Shown: positions 30,605 through 40,370, counted from the stretch's first letter. The stretch: 48,020 nt of DNA from Saprospiraceae bacterium (GCA_020628085.1 JAHDFQ010000003.1:16368-64387); one strand, 5' to 3'. Translations and numbers: made by a program. Notes: generated by a model from the sequence alone, not told the origin.

Positions 30605-33064
30605 ATGTATAGACGAACGAATACAACATTGATTTTGGGAATCCTGTTGATGATTGGACAAATTTCTGCACAAACGAATGCTACAGTACCCGTTTTTAAG
30701 CTACCGAATCTTGATAACCTTTCCTTAATAAAAGAAGAAAATCAAAAACGATCCGTTTCACCAACCCGCAATTTTGCACATACGATGGAGGTGAACATTT
30801 CTCCAAACAATTCTGGAATATGGATAAACACAAATAATACCAAAGTGACATGGTTAATGGATATTTTTTCAGAAAATGCTCATTCCTTAAATCTTGGTTT
30901 TTCAGAATATATATTAGCTGGTGATGCTCAATTATCTATCTACGATATCAACAACAATCAAAAATTAGGTTCTTTTTCTGCTTTAAATAATGACTTACAT
31001 AAACAACTGTTTACCCCTCTTTTTGAGACCAATCATCTTCGTCTTGAGTTGACGTGTCATCCAAAATATATTGATTTAATTCGGTTACAATTATCAACGG
31101 TTAATCATGGATTTATTGATATTCAAAAAATGCTTGTCAGTGATGCTTGTCAAATTGATGTGAATTGTGGAGCAGAAAATGGATTTCCTGAAATAGATGC
31201 TTTACAACAACCAATTGATGCTGTTGGATTGATTACTGTAAATGGAATTAGTTTATGCACAGGAGTTTTGGTAAATAATACAAGATATGATTTTCGTCCT
31301 TATTTGTTAACAGCAGAACATTGTGGTATTAATAGCCAAAATGCAAGTTCAGTTGTTGTGTATTGGCAATATGAAAATAGTGTATGCCGCACGCCTGATA
31401 CTGAAATTAATGCTGAAATGGGTGATGGATCTTTTAATATTTATAATAGTGGTTCAACTTTGAAGGCATTTCATAATCCGTCAGATATGACGCTATTGGA
31501 GTTAGATGATCCGATTCCGTCGGTCGCTAATGCCTTTTTTGCGGGTTGGAATAATACTTGGGAAGCACCCGATAACACTTTTTGTGTACATCATCCAAGT
31601 GGTGAAGAAAAACGAATTTCTTTTGATAATGATTCGCCAAGGAGGAGTTTTCATTTTTCGGAATCTGATGTGGATGGCGATCATTGGCGTGTAAGTGATT
31701 GGGAACAAGGTTCTACGGAAGGTGGTTCTTCAGGTGCGCCTCTGTTTAATGAAATGGGTCGAGTGATTGGACAATTACATGGAGGAAATGCCGCTTGTGG
31801 AAATGACGAATCGGACTGGTTTGGTTCTATGGCTGTTTCATGGGAAGGAGGGGGAACACCCGAAACTCAATTGAAATATTGGCTTGATCCACTTGGTTTA
31901 GAGGCAACTACGATCGAGGGCATAGAGCTAGAAGTTGTTAATCCATTATTGACCTTCGCTACCATTAATGCTATGGTCAATTGTCATGGTGAAAGTACTG
32001 CGCAAGTTGAATTACAAGGCATCGGAGGAACACTTCCTTATACATATAGTATTGATGGCGTTGAGTATTTTGAAAGCCCTATTTTTAGTGATTTGCCAGC
32101 AGGCGAATATATTTTTTATGTAGCAGATGCTTTTGGAAATATTGTTGCTTCGGACTTTGAAATTACGCAACCAGATCCTATACAGATTAATCCGTCGGTT
32201 TTGTTAAATGAAGTAAATTTAGAAATAAATGGAGGTGTAGCACCCTATCAGATCAGTACTAATAATGAAGATTTTGAATCTTCTGTATTTATCAAGTTTT
32301 TCGATCAAGGCGATCAAACCATTTATGTGAAGGATGCAAATGGTTGTTTGGATTCAACAACGGTTAATCTTGCCTGGGAACCTTTACAGGTATTAACATC
32401 AGTTACTAGTGATATTGCTTGTTTTGGGGATGATTCGGGTGCTTTTGAAATAATGATTCAAAATGGAATTGCACCATACGGTGTTTTTATTCAAAATGTT
32501 TTTCAAGAGGATTTGATGTTTGAAAATCAATCGGCAGGCAATTATGATATTATGATTGTTGATAGTGTATTGGATACCATTTTCCAGACGTTGGTTTTAG
32601 AACAACCAGATGAATTACAGCTGACAGTAGAATCTACAGATGGGGTGATTTTTGCTCAAGCCATAGGAGGTTCGGCACCTTATCAATATAGTTTAGATGG
32701 TGAAAGCTATCAAGACGCATCTGTTTTTGATAGTTTAGAAATGGGTGTATATACCGTTTTTGTCCAAGATGCAAATAGCTGTCAGACTTTCGATAATGTT
32801 GAAGTAAAACCAGTTAGCACTTCCAATTTTGATCGTTCAGGAATGGATGTTTTTCCAAACCCATTTGGGGATCAATTTTATATTCATATTCCAAATAACA
32901 AAACCTACAAAATGAATCTAGTCAATGCTAAAGGGCAGGTGGTTCATGATCAAAAATTAGATCTATATAACGAGATTAATATTTTTTCATTAGAGCGAGG
33001 TGTATACTTCCTTTATATTCAAGGAGATACAGAAACATGGGTAAAAAAATTGATAAAAATGTAG
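30605..33064 (+). CDS. Secreted trypsin-like (lysyl-endopeptidase-type) serine protease with SprB-like repeats and T9SS domain
   Basis: The start chosen at 30605 gives 819 residues and a clean signal peptide (MYRRTNTTLILGILLMIGQISAQ); an earlier in-frame ATG at 30494 adds 37 implausible residues. The N-terminal prodomain (about 25-180) is followed by an S1 protease domain with His239 (LTAEHCG), Asp294 (NPSDMTLLELDD) and Ser376 (GGSSGAPLF), a layout like lysyl endopeptidase. Two or three SprB-like repeat units follow (Ser/Gly-rich FSDLPAGEY and DSLEMGVYTVFVQDAN). A type A T9SS sorting domain begins at VFPNPFG near residue 743. It is probably an exported digestive protease. Confidence 0.92.
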   Translation: MYRRTNTTLILGILLMIGQISAQTNATVPVFKLPNLDNLSLIKEENQKRSVSPTRNFAHTMEVNISPNNSGIWINTNNTKVTWLMDIFSENAHSLNLGFSEYILAGDAQLSIYDINNNQKLGSFSALNNDLHKQLFTPLFETNHLRLELTCHPKYIDLIRLQLSTVNHGFIDIQKMLVSDACQIDVNCGAENGFPEIDALQQPIDAVGLITVNGISLCTGVLVNNTRYDFRPYLLTAEHCGINSQNASSVVVYWQYENSVCRTPDTEINAEMGDGSFNIYNSGSTLKAFHNPSDMTLLELDDPIPSVANAFFAGWNNTWEAPDNTFCVHHPSGEEKRISFDNDSPRRSFHFSESDVDGDHWRVSDWEQGSTEGGSSGAPLFNEMGRVIGQLHGGNAACGNDESDWFGSMAVSWEGGGTPETQLKYWLDPLGLEATTIEGIELEVVNPLLTFATINAMVNCHGESTAQVELQGIGGTLPYTYSIDGVEYFESPIFSDLPAGEYIFYVADAFGNIVASDFEITQPDPIQINPSVLLNEVNLEINGGVAPYQISTNNEDFESSVFIKFFDQGDQTIYVKDANGCLDSTTVNLAWEPLQVLTSVTSDIACFGDDSGAFEIMIQNGIAPYGVFIQNVFQEDLMFENQSAGNYDIMIVDSVLDTIFQTLVLEQPDELQLTVESTDGVIFAQAIGGSAPYQYSLDGESYQDASVFDSLEMGVYTVFVQDANSCQTFDNVEVKPVSTSNFDRSGMDVFPNPFGDQFYIHIPNNKTYKMNLVNAKGQVVHDQKLDLYNEINIFSLERGVYFLYIQGDTETWVKKLIKM

Positions 33065-33105
33065 ATTTTTTTGAGAAAAGAGTTTCATTTTTCAAAAAAC
33101 TATTA

Positions 33106-33113
33106 TACTTTTG
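33106..33113 (+). promoter_or_regulatory. Putative -7 box (TACTTTTG) for tRNA-Ser
   Basis: TACTTTTG fits TAnnTTTG and ends 27 bp before the tRNA, placing the start of transcription about 20 bp upstream of the mature 5' end. It is the same octamer as upstream of rpsO. Confidence 0.6.
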
Positions 33114-33140
33114 CAATCGCATCGACAAAAAGATGCTAAC

Positions 33141-33228
33141 GGAGAAATGGCAGAGCTGGTTTAATGCACTAGTCTTGAAAACTAGCGTGCCTTTACGGGT
33201 ACCGGGGGTTCGAATCCCTCTTTCTCCG
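33141..33228 (+). tRNA. tRNA-Ser (anticodon TGA)
   Basis: A class II tRNA with the acceptor stem 33141-33147 with 33221-33227 and discriminator G33228. The anticodon stem 33169-33173 with 33181-33185 encloses a 7-nt loop with TGA at 33176-33178. There is a long variable arm (33186-33203), and the T-arm is 33204-33208 with 33216-33220. No CCA is encoded. It reads UCN codons. Confidence 0.96.
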
Positions 33229-33231
33229 CTT

Positions 33232-33266
33232 AAAGCTTCAAAGGTTCATTTCTTTGGAGCTTTTTT
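33232..33266 (+). terminator. Terminator after tRNA-Ser
   Basis: A 12-bp stem (33232-33243 with 33252-33263, one G-U) with an 8-base loop, followed by six T at 33261-33266. It lies 3 bp beyond the tRNA and just before the convergent surface-protein stop at 33277. Confidence 0.88.
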
Positions 33267-33276
33267 GTTTTGTAAA

Positions 33277-35199
33277 TTAGCGAACCAAGGTCACGTCACC
33301 CTTCAATATACGACGCTGTCCATTTAAAAGCTGAACATCAAAATAATATACAAAAACCGCAGGATTCATCATTTGACCTCTAAATGTACCGTCCCAACCA
33401 ATATTTTCTGACGGTTCAACATTAGTAGCTCGATAGACTTGATTGCCCCAACGATCATAAATATTAAGTTCATTGATGAGTATAACATCATCAGAAAAAA
33501 GTTGGAACAAATCGTTGATCCCATCATTATTAGGTGAAAAAACATTTGGAATATATATAGACGTACTTCGATCTATAAAAATGGTAATTTCATCCGCTGC
33601 TATGCAGCCAAAATTATTTTCCATAATAACCTCATAAGTGGTCGTATTGGAAGGACTGGCAAAGGGTGTAAAGCAACCAGAACAAGATAGTGTTGTTTCG
33701 TTTGTCCAAGTTATATTTTCAATAAAAGCATTCTCGTCAAGACTTACAAACGGAATGATCTGTACACTATCACCTAAACTGATATTTAGGTTTTCACCCA
33801 ATTCTAAGGTAAAAGAACTACTATTTTCGATTGTGATAATCGTATCCCAAGTACAGCCATTGCTATCTTCAATTCCTATCGTATAATCGTTAGATGAAAG
33901 GTTTTCAAAGCTAGATGTGGGCATTAAATTTTCATTATTAATACTATATAAATACGGCGCTGTTCCACCGCTGATGGACATGATTTCAATGCTACCACTA
34001 TTTAGGCTATCACAACCAGTTGGTAAACTATTGATAGTTGCAGACTCAATATTATTTGGTGCCTCAATAAACACAGAATCTATATTAGAACATCCGTTTG
34101 AAGGGTTTGTAATGTTTAGAAAATACCAACCCGATTCAGTTACGGTCGGGGTTAAAGAAGTACTTTCCTCAATTATTGTATTTTCAGAAGTCCATTCAAT
34201 AATTGGATTATCAACAGAAACCGTTCCTGTCAATTGAATAGAAGAATCCATGCAGTCAAGCGTCATATCGGCACCTGCGTCTACCTCAGGTATAGCAATA
34301 TTAGAAGAAACATAAACGGAATCAGTTCCAACACAACCATTTTCAAATAAAACCGTCAAAACATAAGTACCTGTATCACTAACCGTTGGGTTAGGTAAAT
34401 TAGATTCAAAACCGTTGGCACTCGTCCAACTATACGTTCCAATGGTTGAACCTGAACCAGTCAATAAAACAAATGGATTGGTACAAGCAAGGGGAAAGGA
34501 AGCCTCCGCACTAACGCTTTCGTTACATTCTGAACAATTGTTTGGGGGTAAAATTTCAATTGGTTCAGAAACACATATTCCATTGATTGATAGATCATTT
34601 ATTGTAATAAAAACGCTTCCATCATCAATCAAATCATCTCCGAAAGGGCCAACTGTAGTATCATAACCATAAATAGATTGTGATGGATCACTAGATATAA
34701 TAAAGCCACTTCCTGTCATTACTGAACCACTACCCGTTGTAGGTGCATTGACTAAAACAGTATATGAAAATGTATCGTCAAATGTATCAGTAGGCGTACT
34801 ATTATCATCACAAAATGTAGTAATTAGAACATCGTCAGCATCAATAGTATGTTGCAATAAAATGGTTAAAATGGCACTTGTCGCTGGGCAATCTACCGTT
34901 TCTGGAATGGTATATATAAAATCATAAGTACCTGTTAATAAGAAACTTAAATCAACAGCGTTCGGATTGTCTAAATCGACCCCGTAAGGAACTACCTCTG
35001 TCCAAATACCATTACCATCAGGATTTCCCTCCAAAGACGCCAATAAATCAACTTCCGTAGCTTCTGAAGAACAAAGAAAAAGGGTAGTGTTTATGCCCGC
35101 ACATGAATTGAGTCCACTTGCTCCATTTGCACGAAATGCAATTAGACAAAAGAGAAACGTCCAATATAAAGTAGTTACTTCTTTGAAGGGTGCAGGCAT
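33277..35199 (-). CDS. Secreted surface protein with SprB-like units and gliding-motility-associated (T9SS type B) C-terminus
   Basis: A 640-residue protein. The N-terminal hydrophobic stretch (TLYWTFLFCLIAFRANG) is a signal peptide. The middle has PKD- or SprB-like segments with repeated VxxxGTYxLTVxF units (YSWTSANGFESNLPNPTVSD; TGSGWYFLNI) and one SprB-type repeat (INSLPTGCDSLNSGSIEI). The C-terminus has the CHU_C signature: YIPNVFSPNNDGINDLFQLF, NELNIYDRWGNQVYRA, GWDGTF and YYFDVQLLNGQRRILKGDVTLVR. This is the type B sorting domain secreted by T9SS and usually kept on the cell surface through PorV/SprF. No enzymatic motif is visible, so an adhesin role is inferred. Confidence 0.9.
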   Translation of the reverse strand: MPAPFKEVTTLYWTFLFCLIAFRANGASGLNSCAGINTTLFLCSSEATEVDLLASLEGNPDGNGIWTEVVPYGVDLDNPNAVDLSFLLTGTYDFIYTIPETVDCPATSAILTILLQHTIDADDVLITTFCDDNSTPTDTFDDTFSYTVLVNAPTTGSGSVMTGSGFIISSDPSQSIYGYDTTVGPFGDDLIDDGSVFITINDLSINGICVSEPIEILPPNNCSECNESVSAEASFPLACTNPFVLLTGSGSTIGTYSWTSANGFESNLPNPTVSDTGTYVLTVLFENGCVGTDSVYVSSNIAIPEVDAGADMTLDCMDSSIQLTGTVSVDNPIIEWTSENTIIEESTSLTPTVTESGWYFLNITNPSNGCSNIDSVFIEAPNNIESATINSLPTGCDSLNSGSIEIMSISGGTAPYLYSINNENLMPTSSFENLSSNDYTIGIEDSNGCTWDTIITIENSSSFTLELGENLNISLGDSVQIIPFVSLDENAFIENITWTNETTLSCSGCFTPFASPSNTTTYEVIMENNFGCIAADEITIFIDRSTSIYIPNVFSPNNDGINDLFQLFSDDVILINELNIYDRWGNQVYRATNVEPSENIGWDGTFRGQMMNPAVFVYYFDVQLLNGQRRILKGDVTLVR

Positions 35200-35336
35200 G
35201 TTTTTATACTAAATTGTCTGGTTTGTATATCAAAATGGACTATATTCATTTTGATTTACATTATAACTGACACTAATATATAAATGTTATACGGACTTAT
35301 TAAAAAAATTGGAAACTTGTATATAATTATGCTAAA

Positions 35337-37019
35337 TTAATTATTGCAAGGTGCTGTAATACCCAGAAATTCTGCTCCCAGAGGAACTTCAAATCCAGAA
35401 AGTAATTCCACACAAGTTTCGGCTTTAAAACTTACATTGGCTCCGTTTTGTATAGGTAAACTCGATTGAATCCAGTCTTCCACTTGATAAACGGCACTTG
35501 TAGTAGGGTTATTCATAACAACCATATTTGGTTGACAATTTTGCATAACAGGCATAGAAAAAGTATCCATACAACCGTCAATTGAAGTAGTTGTCAATGT
35601 TACTGTGTATGTTCCATTTTGAATGTATAAATGACTAGGATTTAATAAAGTACTAGTGTTTCCGTCACCAAAATCCCACAGGTAAGTGTTGCCTAAAGTT
35701 GATGTATTCACAAAATCTACAATATTATCATTGTAACTAAATATGAAATTTGAAATTGGACTTGGATTGATTGTTACGGTAATTGTAGTTACCTGACCAA
35801 CTGCACCATTACAAGTAGTTTCATTGACTTGAATAGTGCCTGTTCCTGAACTACCCCAAAGTACTTCAATATTATTGTTATTATTAGCAACAATAGTTCC
35901 TCCAGTTACATCCCAACAATAGGTCGAATTGGTTCTTGTATTATTGATATTGTAATTAATAGTTTCACCTTCACAAGCGAACAATGTTCCATTAACAATG
36001 GAAGAATCTGGTTGTAATTGTCGAAATAGAAAATCAGAACTCAAATCAAAAATTTCTTGTTTACGTGTATTATCATCCCAAACTTCGTGACCAACACCAG
36101 GATAGGTATGTAATTCGCTTTCTAAACCAATCGTATTGGTCGCATAATCATGGATAACGACAGAACCAGACATGGCTGGAAAAATAGCACTGACTCCAAA
36201 AGGAGAGGCGGTGTTTGGGCTAACAACTGTATCGTCTAATCCATGAAAGGAAATAAGTGGAGCCTCTGTATTTTGAATCCAAGCAACATCACCAACTGCA
36301 CCCCAAAGATTAACAATGGCCATCGGTTTACTAGGATGATTAAATGTATTTCCAGAACAATCTAAACAACCTAAATCAGGCCAATCCACAAAAATATTAT
36401 CTTGAAAAAATGTGGGTTCTAAAATAGACGTCATCGTTCGATCAACATCGTCAAGATAGGCCGCGTGCATCGCATTAATAGCACCTGCACTGTTTCCACC
36501 ACCTATAATTAAATCAGGATCAATACCATAAAGAGCTGCATTTTCTTTAAAATAGCGAATAGCTGCTTTAAAATCTTGTGCTCCTTTATAAACTGCTCTT
36601 ATAGCCGTATCTCCGTTCAAAACATTGAACCCTAACCGATAATCTATACTTGCCACGACATATCCTTTTCGTGCCATCAAACTACAATAATCAATAAGTT
36701 GTTGTTGAAAGTCTTTTCCTCCCGCTAAGAAAGCACCACCAAATGCCATAATTATTAGCGGACGTTTGGTCAATACATCACCTTGAGGTTCATATAAATC
36801 AAAGTACAAATCTCTACTATAAGTGGTTGCTTCATTTATATAAGGTGGATATATGACGGCATCAACAGTTGCAAAAATAGCAGCGTTTGAAGTGACTTGT
36901 TCCGTGAAAATTTCATTAACATACCGCTGTGGTGTACAAAGGCTTTGAGCAAAAATAGAGCTGGATAAAAGTATGATATTTAGAAAAGTTAGTAAAAGAA
37001 AGGGTGTATTCTTTGACAT
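35337..37019 (-). CDS. Secreted carboxylesterase-like alpha/beta hydrolase with PKD domain
   Basis: A 560-residue protein with signal peptide (about 1-25, SSIFAQ). The catalytic domain has an oxyanion motif (MAFGGAFLAGG, 91-101), nucleophile Ser177 in GGNSAGA, Asp262 or Asp263 in HGLDDT, and His311 in GVGHEVW. It resembles the HSL/carboxylesterase group. A PKD-like domain follows (about 415-490, WDFGDGNTSTLLNPSHLY), then a C-terminal strand unit (about 505-560) with NGANVSFKAETCVELLSGFEVPLGAEF, the coathanger-stack unit found at the C-terminus of many Bacteroidota exported proteins. It belongs to a block of exported-protein genes on the minus strand. Confidence 0.87.
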   Translation of the reverse strand: MSKNTPFLLLTFLNIILLSSSIFAQSLCTPQRYVNEIFTEQVTSNAAIFATVDAVIYPPYINEATTYSRDLYFDLYEPQGDVLTKRPLIIMAFGGAFLAGGKDFQQQLIDYCSLMARKGYVVASIDYRLGFNVLNGDTAIRAVYKGAQDFKAAIRYFKENAALYGIDPDLIIGGGNSAGAINAMHAAYLDDVDRTMTSILEPTFFQDNIFVDWPDLGCLDCSGNTFNHPSKPMAIVNLWGAVGDVAWIQNTEAPLISFHGLDDTVVSPNTASPFGVSAIFPAMSGSVVIHDYATNTIGLESELHTYPGVGHEVWDDNTRKQEIFDLSSDFLFRQLQPDSSIVNGTLFACEGETINYNINNTRTNSTYCWDVTGGTIVANNNNNIEVLWGSSGTGTIQVNETTCNGAVGQVTTITVTINPSPISNFIFSYNDNIVDFVNTSTLGNTYLWDFGDGNTSTLLNPSHLYIQNGTYTVTLTTTSIDGCMDTFSMPVMQNCQPNMVVMNNPTTSAVYQVEDWIQSSLPIQNGANVSFKAETCVELLSGFEVPLGAEFLGITAPCNN

Positions 37020-37074
37020 TTTATTGTTGTTTAAGGTAATAAAATCTAAAAATACAATTTATTATGTGGTCACA

Positions 37075-37113
37075 AAAAAGCCTTTAAAAGAATAATTCTC
37101 GCAAAGGCTTTTT
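37075..37113 (-). terminator. Terminator of the gene at 37131
   Basis: An 11-bp perfect stem (37075-37085 with 37103-37113) with a longer loop. Read on the minus strand, T-rich sequence follows. It also stands in front of the esterase start (37019). Confidence 0.8.
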
Positions 37114-37130
37114 GTTGTGAAAGGATTAAA

Positions 37131-37916
37131 TCAGTTACATGCGTTTGGGTCAATGGTTGCTGAAAATTGAGCGCCATTAATGACTTCAAAATCGGGTAAT
37201 AAATCAATATTATCTCCAGAAACAAAATCTACATTAAACCCAGGAGGAACGGTACCATCTGAATTAATATTTAAAGTTGCTTCATAAGTTCCGTTAGCAA
37301 TCGTTCCGTTCACTGCCAAGGTAGGTGCGCATGTTGGTGTTATGGTTGTACTATTACCAAAACCGCCCGTATCGCCTGAACTTCCGCCAGCATTATTTGC
37401 TGCAATTCCTGCGTAATAAAATGTGATATCACCTACATCAGTTGATGGAGCGACCCATTCCATTGAAAATACATTTGAAGTACTTACTTGATTGTGTTCT
37501 ACATAAGTTCGATCTCCACAGCCTGCATAATTTGATAATAAAGCAGATTTCACATTAGAAGCAAGGTTTTGCCAAGTTCCAATATCGCTGTTCGTTCCAG
37601 TAAGTGAGCAAGCCTGAAAACCATATTCACTTGGTGAGCCAGATGAAAAGTTAATAGTAACAGATACATCATAGGTACGACCAGGAATATACTGTGTAGT
37701 GGCCATATTGGTTGTTTGATCTACAAAAGTTAAGGTTTCATTGACGCTTCCAAACGCTCCAGAACTATGACAATTTCCGCAAAGTGTACCTCCCTCACAG
37801 GGCGCACCACAGTTACCTTGTCCGGCTTGGGTTGCTCGTCCATTAGAAGATGAAGACCAAATTAAAACTCCGATAACCAATAAAGCGTAAAAAGGGAGTA
37901 AGATTTTTGATTGCAT
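37131..37916 (-). CDS. Exported protein with CxxCH motif and Reeler/choice-of-anchor V-like domain
   Basis: A 261-residue protein with a signal-like N-terminus. Residues 46-50 are Cys-Gly-Asn-Cys-His, a c-type heme attachment motif in a Cys-rich segment (NCGAPCEGGTLCGNCHSSG). The middle (about 60-185) is a Reeler-like beta-sandwich, as in the Bacteroidota choice-of-anchor V proteins. The C-terminus (NIDLLPDFEVINGAQFSATIDPNAC) is the same coathanger-stack unit as in the esterase gene 112 bp downstream. That pairing suggests that the two are exported by the same route. Whether heme is bound is not shown. Confidence 0.82.
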   Translation of the reverse strand: MQSKILLPFYALLVIGVLIWSSSSNGRATQAGQGNCGAPCEGGTLCGNCHSSGAFGSVNETLTFVDQTTNMATTQYIPGRTYDVSVTINFSSGSPSEYGFQACSLTGTNSDIGTWQNLASNVKSALLSNYAGCGDRTYVEHNQVSTSNVFSMEWVAPSTDVGDITFYYAGIAANNAGGSSGDTGGFGNSTTITPTCAPTLAVNGTIANGTYEATLNINSDGTVPPGFNVDFVSGDNIDLLPDFEVINGAQFSATIDPNACN

Positions 37917-37954
37917 GTGTGTATATTTATTTGTGATTTAAAGTTAAATATTAT

Positions 37955-37990
37955 AAAAAAGAGCAATACTGATTTAACTCAATATTGCTC
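37955..37990 (-). terminator. Terminator of the TPR lipoprotein gene
   Basis: A 12-bp stem (37961-37972 with 37979-37990, one G-U on the minus strand) with a 6-base loop. On the minus strand it is followed by six T (A-run 37955-37960). Confidence 0.85.
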
Positions 37991-38069
37991 CTTTAGTTTA
38001 TGACAATTAGATGATATTTATATTTTTAACAAATGCTAGTTATTTTGTTTGAATACCAATATATGAAAT

Positions 38070-38951
38070 TTACTTTTGTTTTGCAAAACCTTCGATAATT
38101 TCTTCATTGGATTTACCTAAATGTTCCAATAAAAATTTGGTGTCATCTGCAAAGTCATCATTTGGATAGCGTTTCAAAAACTCATTGTACAACGCTTTTG
38201 CTTTGTCCACTTGTTTTAATTCATTGTCATAGGTGAAAGCGGACATAAATAATGATTGTGCAGCTTTATTCGATTCAGGATATTGTGTATATATCCAACT
38301 ATAAATATCAATTGCTTTTGGAAAAGCACGCATAGAACGTGCAATTTCACCCGCTTTATGTAAATTATTAGGATTTTCCGAATCGTCTGGTTGAAGCATC
38401 GCATGAATTTCAGCGGCAGCAACAAAATTATTGGCTACTTTTACATCAATTTTACCTGTTTCTTTATTGGTTAATTGATCGGAGTATTGACCTAGTAGTT
38501 TATCTATTGCAGGAATTGTGATTTTGTTTTCTGCAACAGCTTTTTGTACTGCTACATCATTTGGAAAACTGGAATTTGCAGATTGATAGACCACTTGTGC
38601 TAAATCAGGTTTTTTATAATTATTTTTATAAATATCAGCCATCAGTAGTGCATTTTGTGGCGTTGCAGAACTTACAAAATGATTGCGAATAGCTTGATTT
38701 AAACTGGCTAAGGCTTTTGGGTATAAATTCTTTTTTAGGTAAATATCGGCTGCTTCTTGTAATTTTTTCCCAGCCATTTCATGATCGTTTGGGTTTTCAC
38801 GAACAAAATCGAGTTGACTTTGAGCAGGATCAACTTTAGGCGCAGCTTTTGTTGTTTGAGGTGTTTTTTCTACTTTAGAATCTGCCTCATTCGATTGGCA
38901 AGCAGTAAAAAGAATCAAAATCAATGAAAAAAGTAATAAATTGGATTTCAT
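38070..38951 (-). CDS. TPR-containing lipoprotein
   Basis: A 293-residue lipoprotein: lipobox LFTAC with Cys18, then a Lys/Thr/Ala-rich linker and TPR helices through the rest (ADIYLKKNLYPKALASLNQA, AKALYNEFLKRYPNDDFADDTKFLLEHL). The C-terminal part resembles YbgF/CpoB-like repeats. It probably stays in the periplasm bound to a membrane. No partner is encoded beside it. A TAATTTTG box lies 38 bp upstream. Confidence 0.82.
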   Translation of the reverse strand: MKSNLLLFSLILILFTACQSNEADSKVEKTPQTTKAAPKVDPAQSQLDFVRENPNDHEMAGKKLQEAADIYLKKNLYPKALASLNQAIRNHFVSSATPQNALLMADIYKNNYKKPDLAQVVYQSANSSFPNDVAVQKAVAENKITIPAIDKLLGQYSDQLTNKETGKIDVKVANNFVAAAEIHAMLQPDDSENPNNLHKAGEIARSMRAFPKAIDIYSWIYTQYPESNKAAQSLFMSAFTYDNELKQVDKAKALYNEFLKRYPNDDFADDTKFLLEHLGKSNEEIIEGFAKQK

Positions 38952-38988
38952 ATTGTTATTTCTTTTGTAATTATTCTTATTGGAATTC

Positions 38989-38996
38989 CAAAATTA
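38989..38996 (-). promoter_or_regulatory. Putative -7 box (TAATTTTG)
   Basis: On the minus strand TAATTTTG fits TAnnTTTG and lies 38 bp upstream of the TPR lipoprotein start. Confidence 0.45.
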
Positions 38997-39068
38997 GAGA
39001 ATTGCAGTTAGATTTTAATGATTTTGGGTCGTCTTTTTATATTTTGATAAATAACAAACAAATAGTAA

Positions 39069-40370
39069 ATGATACTAACTTTTTATAATAAAATAATCAT
39101 CATCTCATTTTGTATGATTATGCTATTTTTTTTTAATAGCTGTACACCTCAATTCAGTACATCATTTTTGAGTAGCATTACAGAGACGCCTCCTACTGAA
39201 AAACTTGGAAATGTTTGTTCTGACAAATCAAATTACATTCCTGATCCTAATTATCTTTCACATACACCAGATCGTGTCGTAAAAGTCAATTTTCATTTTA
39301 TTCAGAATAGTCAAGGAGAAGCTAATTTTAATGAAAAAGAGGGTATTGAGTGTGTAGATCGAGTTTTGAGTGCTGCTAATGGTAATCTTTGGTACAATCA
39401 AAAAATGTTACTCCCCAAAGGCAATGATACGCCTGTCATCCCTGCACGATACAAATACGAATTAACCCCTGATCCGAATGATCCAGATGATGATGGCATT
39501 TATTTTCATCAAGACGATGATTTTTATTATCTAATTAATCGAGGTAAAGATCGTAATAATTATAATCAAGACGTTTTTAAAAAATATGGGATACAAAAGA
39601 ATGAAGTACTCAATATTTTTGTTCAAGATCATCATCTAGATAGTCTTAAATCAGAAACGTATAAAGATTCGATGACGGGAATTGCTTTCAAAACTTGGGT
39701 AAAATGTGGAATGTGGTATTCGGCAGAAAACGAAGTAGTCATTGTTGATGGTGTAGAAACCTATCCTAAAAGATGGTTAGCACACAAGCAAATGAATCAT
39801 GAAATTGGACATGTTTTTAGTTTAGGTCATACCTGGGCAGGAAATGATGGATGTGAGGATACACCTAATCATTCAAATTGCTGGGAAAGAACAACATCAC
39901 CACCTTGTAATGAATATTCTAATAATATTATGGATTATAATCCGTTACGAAATGCTTTTACACCTTGCCAGATTGGGCGTGTACATTATACATTAACGAA
40001 TAGAGATATTAAGCGAAATTTATTAAAAAGAACTTGGTGTGCTATCAATCAAAAACCAATCGTTATAAAAAAGGATTTTCAATGGAACAGTTGTAAAGAT
40101 TTAGAAAGCCATATAGTTGTAGAATCGGGAAATACACTAACGATTCGTTGTCGGGTTTCGTTACCCAAAGATGCTAAAATTGAAGTTCTCCCTGGAGCAA
40201 AACTTATCATTGATGGTGGCAGGTTACACAATGATTGTGGTGAACAATGGCAAGGTATAGAAATTCATAAAATGGGGCGAAACGAGGGACAAGTACAGTT
40301 AATGAATGGTGGAGTCATTGAAAACACAGTGCACCCGATTGACATAAAGCGAATTGTTCAAAAACCTTAA
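39069..40370 (+). CDS. Metzincin-type zinc metallopeptidase lipoprotein (M43-like)
   Basis: A 433-residue lipoprotein with lipobox FFNSC (Cys25). The zinc-binding motif is His244-Glu245-x2-His248-x5-His254 (HEIGHVFSLGH), and a Met-turn follows (NNIMDYN, Met288). Cys residues around 262-300 could form disulfides as in pappalysin-family (M43) enzymes. The usual Gly at motif position 8 is Ser here with Gly at position 10. The C-terminal ~100 residues (about 335-433) are strand-rich, of the kind seen in repeat-rich secreted proteins. Substrate unknown; it is probably anchored on the outer membrane. Confidence 0.88.
   Translation: MILTFYNKIIIISFCMIMLFFFNSCTPQFSTSFLSSITETPPTEKLGNVCSDKSNYIPDPNYLSHTPDRVVKVNFHFIQNSQGEANFNEKEGIECVDRVLSAANGNLWYNQKMLLPKGNDTPVIPARYKYELTPDPNDPDDDGIYFHQDDDFYYLINRGKDRNNYNQDVFKKYGIQKNEVLNIFVQDHHLDSLKSETYKDSMTGIAFKTWVKCGMWYSAENEVVIVDGVETYPKRWLAHKQMNHEIGHVFSLGHTWAGNDGCEDTPNHSNCWERTTSPPCNEYSNNIMDYNPLRNAFTPCQIGRVHYTLTNRDIKRNLLKRTWCAINQKPIVIKKDFQWNSCKDLESHIVVESGNTLTIRCRVSLPKDAKIEVLPGAKLIIDGGRLHNDCGEQWQGIEIHKMGRNEGQVQLMNGGVIENTVHPIDIKRIVQKP

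Noticed and set aside
30605-33064. Tandem repeats in the protease gene as a CRISPR or DNA repeat
   Set aside because: They are protein-level SprB-like repeats with divergent DNA.
33037-33327. Open frame spanning the tRNA-Ser
   Set aside because: It covers the protease 3' end, the tRNA and a terminator, so it is a non-coding frame.
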